Shown: positions 7,470 through 14,985 of the stretch, piece by piece | Numbering within the stretch: the stretch's first letter is position 1 | Layout: the number at the start of each line of letters is the position of its first letter | Source: Aquitalea palustris | GTDB lineage: Bacteria; Pseudomonadota; Gammaproteobacteria; Burkholderiales; Chromobacteriaceae | Assembly: GCF_003693445.1 (NCBI RefSeq) | Contig: NZ_RFAR01000044.1 | Span: 1-32,132, forward strand | Reading direction: 5' to 3' | DNA: 32,132 nucleotides | Position numbers and translations under genes: made by a program | The notes under the pieces: generated by a model | Seen by the model: only the letters and a program-made list of their open reading frames with translations | The model's database searches: none | Told to the model about the DNA's origin: nothing

Positions 7470-8468
7470 TCAGGCGCAGCTTTTTTCCGGTTCGGACTGC
7501 GCTGTCGGCTGGTGTTCCTGCAGGGAAAACCAGTCCGGCAAAAGCGGAGTCGGGGTACTGGCGGCATCCAGCAGCAGCAATTCGCCAGGCGAGAGCTGTA
7601 GCGTCATGGCGTGCAGGGCGTCTTGTTGCGGCATTGCACTGTTGAACGCAGGCACGATGCTGGAAACCGCGTCGCGCGCCAGCAACCAGGCCAGGGCAAT
7701 CTGCTTGGTGCTTGCCTGATGGCTCGCCGCGATGTCACGCATCAGTTCGGCCAGTCGGTGATTGCTACGCGGGCCATCCGGTGCTGCGGCGCCAGTCAGG
7801 TAGCCCTGGGCTTGTACCGCGCCGGCATTGCTGAACGGCAAGCCTGCTGGCAGGGGCTTCACGATCATGCCCAGACCATAGCTTTGCAGCATGGGAATGG
7901 CTTCCCGCTCCGGGCTGCGTGTGTTGATGGCATAGTGCATCTCGCCAAAGCAAAAAGGTGCCCAGCCGTGGCGCAGCTGCATTTCCAGCGCTTGGGCCGC
8001 CTTCCAGGCGGGCCAGTTGGCAAATCCCAGATAGCGCACCTTGCCCGCCCGCACCATGTCATCCAGTGTTTGCAAGGTTTCTTCCAGCGGGGTGTGCGGG
8101 TCTTCATGCGGAACCACGCACAGGTCCAGCCAGTCACTGCCCAGCCGTTTCAGGCTTTGCTCGATGGACCACACCATATCGCTGCGTGACAGGCCGGGAT
8201 GGCTGTGTGTGCCGTTGCGGCGCGCACCAAGCCGGCTGCTGATCAGTACTTCGGCGCGGCGCTTGCCCAAGGCGCTGGCCAGCAGGGATTCCGCCATGCC
8301 ATCCATGCAGCTGGTGGCATCGAACAGATTGATGCCGGCATCCAGTGCCTGGCCTATGCTGCGGGTGGCCTGTGGTACCGCATCCGGGCAAGCCGGGTCT
8401 GGCCGCAGCGCTGCACAAGCCAGACGGGAGAGAGTGGGGCCGCCAAGGCCCAGTCGCGCATAGTGCAT
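7470..8468 (-). CDS. Divergent aldo/keto reductase with altered catalytic tetrad
   Basis: This 332-residue protein has the (beta/alpha)8 aldo/keto reductase fold. GINLFDATSC, LSRSDMVWSIEQSLKRLGSDWLDL, TPLEETLQTLDDMVRAGKVRYLGFANW and the KQIALAWLLAR segment follow the family order. The catalytic tetrad looks degraded: Asp50 is kept, but the Tyr position is Met55, the Lys position is Arg79 (ISSRLG), and the His position is Pro120, with a His one residue later (VVPHEDP). It may bind NADP(H) or a ligand without classical reductase activity. The start at MHYARLGLGG is chosen because the family begins there, AGGA lies 7 nt upstream, and the TetR-type operator lies just before it. An ATG ten codons upstream has no ribosome-binding site and overlaps the operator. 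Confidence 0.85.
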   Translation of the reverse strand: MHYARLGLGGPTLSRLACAALRPDPACPDAVPQATRSIGQALDAGINLFDATSCMDGMAESLLASALGKRRAEVLISSRLGARRNGTHSHPGLSRSDMVWSIEQSLKRLGSDWLDLCVVPHEDPHTPLEETLQTLDDMVRAGKVRYLGFANWPAWKAAQALEMQLRHGWAPFCFGEMHYAINTRSPEREAIPMLQSYGLGMIVKPLPAGLPFSNAGAVQAQGYLTGAAAPDGPRSNHRLAELMRDIAASHQASTKQIALAWLLARDAVSSIVPAFNSAMPQQDALHAMTLQLSPGELLLLDAASTPTPLLPDWFSLQEHQPTAQSEPEKSCA

Positions 8469-8483
8469 GGCACAGTCCTGTTG

Positions 8484-8497
8484 TGAGTACTCACTCA
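8484..8497. promoter_or_regulatory. TetR-type operator upstream of the aldo/keto reductase gene
   Basis: TGAGT-N4-ACTCA with spacer ACTC lies 16 bp before the chosen start of the aldo/keto reductase. The same TGAGT-N4-ACTCA pattern occurs upstream of the tetR gene at 9114-9127. A dyad of this form in both control regions is what a local TetR repressor would bind. The site would sit in or near the 5' leader of the reductase-hydrolase operon. Confidence 0.6.
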
Positions 8498-8507
8498 TTT
8501 GTTGGGC

Positions 8508-8534
8508 AAAAAAAACGGCGCTGCAATTCAGCGC
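8508..8534 (-). terminator. Intrinsic terminator of the tetR gene
   Basis: On the minus strand, GCGCTG and CAGCGC form a 6-bp stem with a 5-nt loop, followed by CG and eight T residues (complement of 8515-8508). The tetR stop codon lies within the stem-loop. It ends the tetR transcript before the aldo/keto reductase gene, so that gene needs its own promoter. Confidence 0.75.
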
Positions 8535-9097
8535 ACCGAGCCAGACCAGAACACCCGGAAACCGGCGCTCTTGTAAGCCTGGCCATTGGCCGGGTCACGC
8601 ACTACAAACTGGATGGTGGTTTCTGCCAGCGCCATGAATACGGCATCGGCAAAGCCGCCGGGCAGGGCGGTGAGGCCGTTGTTGTCGGAGCAGGCCTGGG
8701 CGATACATTTGATGTCGGACAGCTGGCTTGCCACCGTGCTGCGGGTTTCTGCCGTTACCTTGTCCGATACCACCAGTTGGTTCAGTGTCTTGAAAAAGGA
8801 CAGATTACTGACGCCCCAGTCGATGTAGGCATCCCACAGTGCACGTACCTGTCCGTCCAGGCTGTCGTGCACGGCCATGTGCTGGCGCAGGGCAGCGGCC
8901 AGATCCAGTTTCAGGTGGGTGTAAAGGGCGTTGTACAGCACATCCTTGGTGGCAAAATAGCGGAACAGCGTACCTTCCGCCACACCAGCACCACGGGCAA
9001 TCGACGCAGTGGACGCACCCAGCCCCTGTGCAGCCATGATGGCGGCGGCAGATTCCAGCAAGGCGATGCGTTTTTCTTCACTGCGGGGGAGAGCCAT
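8528..9097 (-). CDS. TetR-family transcriptional repressor
   Basis: This 189-residue one-component regulator has a TetR N-terminal DNA-binding domain at residues 8-55, with the helix-turn-helix seen as STASIARGAGVAEGTLFRYFATKD. The C-terminal helical ligand-binding domain is family-specific, with two cysteines in the DIKCIAQAC segment. A dyad (9114-9127) lies 17 bp upstream of the start and matches a second dyad before the aldo/keto reductase gene, which suggests autoregulation and control of the reductase-hydrolase pair. No Shine-Dalgarno is visible before the ATG, so translation may be weak. A terminator overlaps the stop codon. The inducer is unknown; aldehydes or other small electrophiles are a guess based on the targets. 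Confidence 0.93.
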   Translation of the reverse strand: MALPRSEEKRIALLESAAAIMAAQGLGASTASIARGAGVAEGTLFRYFATKDVLYNALYTHLKLDLAAALRQHMAVHDSLDGQVRALWDAYIDWGVSNLSFFKTLNQLVVSDKVTAETRSTVASQLSDIKCIAQACSDNNGLTALPGGFADAVFMALAETTIQFVVRDPANGQAYKSAGFRVFWSGSVR

Positions 9098-9113
9098 GGG
9101 TGGGGAAAGTAAG

Positions 9114-9127
9114 TGAGTAATTACTCA
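9114..9127. promoter_or_regulatory. TetR-type operator upstream of tetR
   Basis: TGAGT-AATT-ACTCA is a perfect 14-bp palindrome 17 bp upstream of the tetR start codon. It shares both half-sites and the 4-bp spacing with the dyad at 8484-8497. This is the expected autoregulatory operator. The same 226-bp gap also holds the control region of the divergent lysR gene (9324), which might be affected. Confidence 0.65.
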
Positions 9128-9323
9128 TTCTAGCCGTGCGGGCTGGTCAGGTGCAAGTGCGCTGCACGCCCCGCAGGAGATGTGTTGCGGCAATGGTCTG
9201 GCTGGCTGCTGTTGCTGCTTGCCGGGCAAAGCAGGCCTGCCGCCGCTGTCGCTGGCAGAATCTGCTGGCGTATTGCGGCAGTTTGCAAAATAATGCGCCA
9301 GTCCAAATGAGATTATTTCAATA

Positions 9324-10220
9324 ATGGCCCGCGAAAACCTGAATGATCTGCGCACTTTTGTCCTGGTAGCCCGCGAGGGCAGCTTTACCCGTGCCGCGGC
9401 CAAGCTGGGCGTATCGCCCTCGGCGGTGAGTCATACCATGCGCGCACTGGAAGAGGGGTTGGGCATGCGTCTGGTGACTCGTACCACGCGCAGTGTGGCA
9501 CTGACCACGGCAGGTGAGCAGGTGCTGGCCATTTTTGCGCCAAGGCTGGATGAGATCGAGGCCGAGCTGTCGGTGCTGCGCGAGCAGCGTGACAAGCCGG
9601 CCGGCACCATCCGCATTACCGCAACGGACTTTGCCGCCGAGCAATACCTGCTGCCCAAGCTGGCGCAGCTATTGCCGGACTACCCGGATGTGCAGGTGGA
9701 GCTGTCCATCGACTACGGCCTTACCGATATCGTGGCGCAGCGTTTTGATGCCGGTATCCGTTTTGGCGACCAGGTGGCGCGCGACATGATTGCCGTGCGC
9801 ATCGGCCCGGATATTCAGACCACCGTGGTGGCCGCACCGGCCTATTTTGCCCGCCACGGCATACCCGCCCACCCGCGTGAGCTGACCGAGCACAACTGCA
9901 TCAGCATGCGCCTGCCCACCTATGGCGGGCTGTACGCCTGGGAATTTGCCCAGGGCGAGCACAAGTTTTCCATCCGTGTCGATGGCCAGCTCATCATCAA
10001 CACCCTGCCGCAGATGCTGAATGCCGCCCTGTCCGGCATGGGTATTGCCTATACCGTCCGCGACTATGTGCAGCCTTATCTGGCCGATGGCCGCCTGCAG
10101 GAAGTGCTGCAACCCTGGTGCGCGGTGTTTCCCGGTTTTCATCTCTACTACCCCAACCGGCGCCAGTCCTCCCGCGCCTTGATGCTGCTGGTGGATGCCT
10201 TGCGTTACCACGCGCCATAG
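9324..10220 (+). CDS. LysR-family transcriptional regulator (CrgA/DmlR-like)
   Basis: This 298-residue regulator is of normal LysR length. The winged helix-turn-helix spans residues 5-64 (FVLVAREGSFTRAAAKLGVSPSAVSHTMRALEEGLGMRLVTRTTRS). The effector domain begins near residue 92 (GTIRITATDFAAEQYLLPKL) and shows the group-typical DYGLTDIVAQRFDAGIRFG segment. It diverges from tetR and lies 302 bp upstream of the RND efflux operon in the same orientation, so the efflux operon is one possible target. It is not like MexT, the activator of mexEF-oprN, whose HTH is of another LysR subgroup. No strong ribosome-binding site is seen before the ATG. Target and inducer are unproven. Confidence 0.93.
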   Translation: MARENLNDLRTFVLVAREGSFTRAAAKLGVSPSAVSHTMRALEEGLGMRLVTRTTRSVALTTAGEQVLAIFAPRLDEIEAELSVLREQRDKPAGTIRITATDFAAEQYLLPKLAQLLPDYPDVQVELSIDYGLTDIVAQRFDAGIRFGDQVARDMIAVRIGPDIQTTVVAAPAYFARHGIPAHPRELTEHNCISMRLPTYGGLYAWEFAQGEHKFSIRVDGQLIINTLPQMLNAALSGMGIAYTVRDYVQPYLADGRLQEVLQPWCAVFPGFHLYYPNRRQSSRALMLLVDALRYHAP

Positions 10221-10296
10221 CGCGGTATTTTCCCTTCCTGATTTATTCCTGCGTGCAGCTGCTGTGCTGGTATTGGTGAAAATAATTCATAATGGC

Positions 10297-10312
10297 ATGC
10301 ATTAAATTGCAT
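10297..10312. promoter_or_regulatory. Possible regulator site upstream of efflux operon
   Basis: ATGCA-N6-TGCAT is a short AT-rich inverted repeat, flanked by the AT-rich AATAATTCATAAT stretch, in the 302-bp gap between lysR and the RND operon. The gap is otherwise GC-rich, so this is the most likely promoter and operator zone. Boundaries of -10 and -35 elements could not be settled. Confidence 0.3.
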
Positions 10313-10416
10313 CTAGTTCAGTAAATTCTCTGCTGTTACATTCTCCTCCCTAATCAAACGGTGACTATCCGGCTGGCATGAGCCGCCCGCCGGAACCAGC
10401 TCATCTGACAACAAGA

Positions 10417-10486
10417 CAGTGCCGATAGCGGTGGTATCCGGTCAGGCACTGCCCCCTCATCACGTGTCTGGTGGCGCGCTATCGGC
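10417..10486 (+). promoter_or_regulatory. Leader with two competing stem-loops before the RND operon
   Basis: CAGTGCC (10417-10423) can pair with GGCACTG (10445-10451). GCCGATAGCG (10421-10430) can pair with CGCTATCGGC (10477-10486). The two left arms share bases 10421-10423, so only one stem can form fully at a time. The region lies 36-106 nt before the start codon of the adaptor gene. This layout could act as an attenuator or a protein-responsive leader, or the longer repeat could be a DNA operator. No U-tract follows either stem. Confidence 0.4.
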
Positions 10487-10522
10487 GTTGGCCATCTGTC
10501 CTGACCTTACGGAACTGTACAA

Positions 10523-11722
10523 ATGAATTTACCCATCAAGGGCCGGCGACTGCAGGCCATGACTGCTATTTCCTTTGCCGTACTCGCTGCGATTGGTACG
10601 GCTGGCTATCTTGGCCTGCATAGTCAGCGCGTGCAGGCTGATGTGCCGGCGGCCAGCCCGGCTGTAGCTGTTTCTGCCGCAGTGGTGCAGCAGCAGGATG
10701 TCAAAACCTGGAGCAGCTTTTCCGGCCGCCTGGAAGCGGTAGAGCGGGTGGAGCTGCGTTCGCGGGTGGCCGGGGCCATCCAGTCGGTACATTTTCGCGA
10801 GGGGGCGCTGGTCAAGGCCGGGGAGGTGCTGATCACGATTGATCCGGCGCCATACCAGGCCGAGGTCGATCGAACCAGTGCGCAAGTAATGGCCGCCCAG
10901 TCCCAGCTGGTATATGCCCGAGGCGAGCAGGAACGAGCAACCCGCATGCTGGCCGACCACGCCATTGCCCAGCGCGATGCCGACGAACGCAACAATGCAG
11001 CCCGCGCTGCCGAAGCCAGCCTGAAAGCCGCGCAGGCCGCCTTGCAAACGGCCCGGCTGAACCTGGGCTACACCGCCATTCGCGCGCCGGTATCCGGCCG
11101 GGTGGGCAAGCTGCTGCTGACCACCGGCAATCTGGTATCGGCCGGGCCGGATTCCCCGGTGCTGACCACGCTGGTGTCGGTGAATCCGGTGTATGCCAGC
11201 TTTGATGCCGACGAAGAAACTGTCAGCCAGGCGCTGGCCGAACTGGGCGATGCCGGGGCCGCGCGCAACCGGCTGGCCGATATCCCGCTGCGCATTGCCA
11301 CGAGTACTGAACAAAGCTTTCCCGCCAAGCTGCAACTGGTGGACAACCAGGTAGATGGCAAGAGCGGTACGGTAAAGCTGCGTGCCAGTGTGGACAACAG
11401 CGAGGGAGTGCTGATGCCGGGCCAGTTTGTCCGTATCCAGCTGGGTCAGGCGCATAGCCATCCAGCCTTGCTGGTGGCTGAGCAGGCCATCGGCACTGAT
11501 CAGGACAAGCGCTTTGTCATGGTGATCGACAAGGACAGCAAGGCACGTTACCGCGAGGTACACCTGGGTGCGAATGTGGATGGCCTGCGCATTGTCACCA
11601 CAGGCTTGCATGCCGGTGAGCGGGTGATTGTGGACGGCCTGCAAAAAGTGCAGCCCGGCGCAGCGGTCGCACCGCACATGGTGCCGATGCAGTCCCCGGT
11701 CACCGCTGCTGCCAATAGCTGA
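10523..11722 (+). CDS. RND efflux periplasmic adaptor (MexE/AcrA-like)
   Basis: This 399-residue membrane fusion protein links an inner-membrane RND pump to an outer-membrane channel. An N-terminal hydrophobic segment (residues 13-32, AISFAVLAAIGTAGYLGL) anchors or exports it; no lipobox cysteine is present. Next come the first lipoyl half (VELRSRVAGAIQSVHFREGALVKAGEVLITIDPAPY), an alpha-helical hairpin (about 105-170, rich in Ala, Gln and Arg), the second lipoyl half (LGYTAIRAPVSGRVGKLL), the beta-barrel and the membrane-proximal domain. It is the first gene of a three-part efflux operon, 20 bp before the pump gene. The leader carries overlapping hairpins, so expression may be controlled after initiation. 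Confidence 0.93.
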   Translation: MNLPIKGRRLQAMTAISFAVLAAIGTAGYLGLHSQRVQADVPAASPAVAVSAAVVQQQDVKTWSSFSGRLEAVERVELRSRVAGAIQSVHFREGALVKAGEVLITIDPAPYQAEVDRTSAQVMAAQSQLVYARGEQERATRMLADHAIAQRDADERNNAARAAEASLKAAQAALQTARLNLGYTAIRAPVSGRVGKLLLTTGNLVSAGPDSPVLTTLVSVNPVYASFDADEETVSQALAELGDAGAARNRLADIPLRIATSTEQSFPAKLQLVDNQVDGKSGTVKLRASVDNSEGVLMPGQFVRIQLGQAHSHPALLVAEQAIGTDQDKRFVMVIDKDSKARYREVHLGANVDGLRIVTTGLHAGERVIVDGLQKVQPGAAVAPHMVPMQSPVTAAANS

Positions 11723-11742
11723 TTCCCACGCGAAAGACATTC

Positions 11743-14700
11743 ATGAACCTATCCAAATTCTTCATCGACCGCCCGATTTTTGCCGGGGTGTTGTCGCTGC
11801 TGATTTTCCTGGCCGGCCTGCTGTCCTTGCGGGTGCTGCCGGTTTCGGAATACCCGGAAGTGGTACCGCCGCAAATCATCGTGCGGGCGCAGTTTCCCGG
11901 TGCCAACCCCAAGGTGATTGCCGAATCGGTGGCCACGCCGCTGGAAGAAGCCATCAACGGCACCGAAGGCATGCTGTACATGAGCAGCCAGGCCACTACC
12001 GATGGCCTGATGACGCTGACGGTGACTTTCCAGATCGGTACCGATCCGGACAAGGCCCAGCAGCTGGTGCAAAACCGCGTGTCCCAGGCCGAGCCGCGTC
12101 TGCCGGAAGACGTGCGCCGCCTGGGCCTGACGACAATCAAGAGCAGCCCGGACCTGACGCTGGTGGTGCACCTGCTGTCGCCCAATGGCCGCTACGACAT
12201 GACCTATCTGCGCAACTACGCCATTCTCAATGTGCGCGACCGGCTGGCACGTATCAGCGGTGTGGGGCAGGTAGGGTTGTTTGGTGCTGGCGATTACTCC
12301 ATGCGTATCTGGCTGGACCCGCAAAAAGTGGCCATGCATGGCTTGTCGGCCAGTGAAGTGGTGACCGCCATCCGCGAGCAGAACGTGCAGGCCGCGGCCG
12401 GTAGTATTGGTGCTTCGCCCAGTGCGCAAGGCATCCAGCTGCAATTCCCGATCAACGCGCAGGGCAGCCTGCAAACCGAGCAGGAATTCGGCGACATCAT
12501 CGTCAAGACCGGTGCTGACGGTGCGGTGACGCGCCTGCGTGAGCTGGGCCGCATCGAGCTGGGCGCTTCGGAATACGCCTTGCACTCCACGCTGGATAAC
12601 AAGTCGGCAGTGGCCATTCCGGTATCGCAAGCCCCTGGCTCCAATGCCTTGCAGATTTCCGATCAAGTGCGTGCCACCATGGCCGAACTGAAAAAATCCA
12701 TGCCGGAAGGGGTGGACTACGCCATCGACTACGACCCCACCCAGTTTGTGCGGGCATCGATCGAATCGGTAGTGCATACCCTGCTGGAGGCCATCGCGCT
12801 GGTGGTGCTGGTGGTGATCCTGTTCCTGCAAACCTGGCGCGCCTCGCTGATTCCGCTGCTGGCAGTACCGGTGTCCATTATTGGCACTTTTGCGGTGATG
12901 CACGGCTTTGGCTTCACCATCAACACCCTGTCCTTGTTTGGCCTGGTGCTGGCCATCGGCATTGTGGTGGATGACGCCATCGTGGTGGTGGAAAACGTCG
13001 AGCGCAATATCGAGGCCGGGCTGGACCCGCGAGCGGCCTCCTATCGCGCCATGCGTGAAGTCTCCGGCCCCATTATTGCCATTGCGCTGGTGCTGGTGGC
13101 GGTGTTTGTGCCGCTGGCTTTCATTGGCGGATTGAGTGGCATGTTCTACAAGCAGTTTGCGCTGACCATTGCCATTTCCACGGTGATTTCCGCCATCAAT
13201 TCGCTCACGCTATCCCCGGCACTGGCGGCCTTGCTGCTGCAACGCCACGATGCACCGCAAGACTGGCTGACCCGCCAGATGGACCGCGTGCTGGGTGGTT
13301 TCTTTGATCGATTCAACAGCCTGTTCAACCGTGGTGCCACGCGTTACAGCCAGGGCGTGAAGCAAGCCATCGGCCGCAAGTTTGTCATGCTGGCCATCTA
13401 TGCCGGGCTGGCCGCGCTGACAGCAGGGCTGTTCCACAGCATTCCGGGTGGCTTTGTGCCGGTGCAGGACAAGCAATACCTGATCGGCTTTGCCCAGTTG
13501 CCGGATGGTGCCACGCTGGATCGCACCGACGCGGTGATTCACCGCATGAGCGATATCGCGCTGAAGATTCCGGGCGTCGAGCATGCCATTGCCTTCCCCG
13601 GCCTGTCGATCAACGGTTTCACCAATAGTGCCAACTCCGGCATCGTCTTTGTCACCCTCAAGCCGTTTGAAGAACGGCAGGGCAAGGGCATGAGCGCTAA
13701 TGCCATTGCCGGAGCAATGAATGCCGAGTTCGGCAAGTTGCAAGGCGCTTTTGTGGTGATGTTCCCGCCGCCGCCGGTCCAGGGGCTGGGCACTACCGGT
13801 GGGTTCAAGCTGCAACTGGAAGACCGTGGCGGCCTGGGTTACGAGGCCATGGACAAGGCAGTGAAAGCCTTTATGGCCGGTGCGGCCAAGGCGCCGGAGC
13901 TGGCCGGGCTGTATACCAGCTACCAGTTGAATGTGCCGCAGCTGCTGGCTGATCTGGACCGTACCAAGGCCCAGCAGCTGGGGGTGAAGGTGACCGACGT
14001 GTTCAACACCATGCAGATTTATCTGGGCAGCCTGTACGTCAACGACTTCAACAAGTTTGGCCGAACCTACACCGTGCGGGTGCAGGCGGATGCTGATTTC
14101 CGCGCAAGGCCAGAGGATGTGGGCCAGCTGCAGGTGCGTTCGGCCAACGGCAGCATGGTGCCGCTGTCGGCCCTGCTCAAGGTCAAGCCCAGCTTCGGGC
14201 CGGAACGGGCCATGCGTTACAACGGCTTTTTGGCGGCCGACATCAACGGTGGTGCCGCCCCCGGCTATTCCAGCGGACAGGCACAGGAGGCCGTGGCACG
14301 GGTGGCAGCACAAACCCTGCCGCCGGGCATTGGCTACGAGTGGACCGAGCTGACCTATCAGGAAATCCTGGCGGGTGATTCCGGCCGCTGGGTATTCCCC
14401 ATTGCCATCCTGCTGGTGTTCCTGGTGTTGGCGGCGCAGTACGAAAGCCTGGCGCTGCCGCTGGCCATCATCCTGATTGTGCCGATGGCCTTGCTGGCGG
14501 CCATGGCCGGGGTGTGGCTGAGCCACGGCGACAACAATGTGTTTACCCAGATCGGCCTGGTGGTGCTGGTGGGCCTGAGTGCCAAGAACGCCATTTTGAT
14601 TGTCGAATTCGCCCGCGAACTGGAGTTTGCCGGCCGCAGCCCGCTGCAGGCGGCCATTGAAGCCAGCCGCCTGCGACTGCGCCCCATCCTGATGACCTCG

Positions 14701-14973
14701 ATGGCCTTCATCATGGGTGTGCTGCCGCTGGTACTGGCGCAGGGGGCCGGGGCCGAAATGCGCAATGCCATGGGCGTGGCGGTATTCAGCGGCATGATTG
14801 GTGTCACGGTATTCGGGCTGTTCCTCACCCCGGTGTTCTATGTGCTGATGCGTCGCCTGTCCGGCAACAAGCCACTGAAGCTACACGGACAAGTGCCCCA
14901 TCTGGACCCGATTGCCCAGCCGCCAATGGGGCATGAGCATGGCCATGCGCTACAGCACCACAACGTCGAATAA
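11743..14973 (+). CDS. RND multidrug efflux pump, MexF-like (HAE1 family)
   Basis: This 1076-residue inner-membrane proton antiporter exports drugs as a trimer. It begins MNLSKFFIDRPIFAGVL (TM1), followed by a large periplasmic loop, TM2-TM6 with the proton-relay aspartates in GIVVDDAIVVVENVE (TM4), a second periplasmic loop after TM7, and TM8-TM12, with a TM10 segment GLSAKNAILIVEFA that holds the conserved Lys. The first 200 residues resemble MexF/BpeF more than AcrB (FPGANPKVIAESVATPLEEAINGTEGM, LPEDVRRLGLTTIKSSP). Length is normal. The last 25 residues form an unusual His-rich tail (HEHGHALQHH). Substrates of MexF-like pumps include chloramphenicol, quinolones and trimethoprim, but here they are not known. 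Confidence 0.95.
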   Translation: MNLSKFFIDRPIFAGVLSLLIFLAGLLSLRVLPVSEYPEVVPPQIIVRAQFPGANPKVIAESVATPLEEAINGTEGMLYMSSQATTDGLMTLTVTFQIGTDPDKAQQLVQNRVSQAEPRLPEDVRRLGLTTIKSSPDLTLVVHLLSPNGRYDMTYLRNYAILNVRDRLARISGVGQVGLFGAGDYSMRIWLDPQKVAMHGLSASEVVTAIREQNVQAAAGSIGASPSAQGIQLQFPINAQGSLQTEQEFGDIIVKTGADGAVTRLRELGRIELGASEYALHSTLDNKSAVAIPVSQAPGSNALQISDQVRATMAELKKSMPEGVDYAIDYDPTQFVRASIESVVHTLLEAIALVVLVVILFLQTWRASLIPLLAVPVSIIGTFAVMHGFGFTINTLSLFGLVLAIGIVVDDAIVVVENVERNIEAGLDPRAASYRAMREVSGPIIAIALVLVAVFVPLAFIGGLSGMFYKQFALTIAISTVISAINSLTLSPALAALLLQRHDAPQDWLTRQMDRVLGGFFDRFNSLFNRGATRYSQGVKQAIGRKFVMLAIYAGLAALTAGLFHSIPGGFVPVQDKQYLIGFAQLPDGATLDRTDAVIHRMSDIALKIPGVEHAIAFPGLSINGFTNSANSGIVFVTLKPFEERQGKGMSANAIAGAMNAEFGKLQGAFVVMFPPPPVQGLGTTGGFKLQLEDRGGLGYEAMDKAVKAFMAGAAKAPELAGLYTSYQLNVPQLLADLDRTKAQQLGVKVTDVFNTMQIYLGSLYVNDFNKFGRTYTVRVQADADFRARPEDVGQLQVRSANGSMVPLSALLKVKPSFGPERAMRYNGFLAADINGGAAPGYSSGQAQEAVARVAAQTLPPGIGYEWTELTYQEILAGDSGRWVFPIAILLVFLVLAAQYESLALPLAIILIVPMALLAAMAGVWLSHGDNNVFTQIGLVVLVGLSAKNAILIVEFARELEFAGRSPLQAAIEASRLRLRPILMTSMAFIMGVLPLVLAQGAGAEMRNAMGVAVFSGMIGVTVFGLFLTPVFYVLMRRLSGNKPLKLHGQVPHLDPIAQPPMGHEHGHALQHHNVE

Positions 14974-14985
14974 GGAAGCAGATCA

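Noticed and set aside
9324-10220. LysR regulator as a MexT orthologue controlling the efflux operon
   Set aside because: Its helix-turn-helix belongs to the CrgA/DmlR-like group and does not resemble MexT. Control of the operon remains possible but is not shown.
9669-11740. Long minus-strand open frames opposite the LysR and RND adaptor genes
   Set aside because: The plus-strand proteins have clear domains; the opposite frames have none and no ribosome-binding sites.
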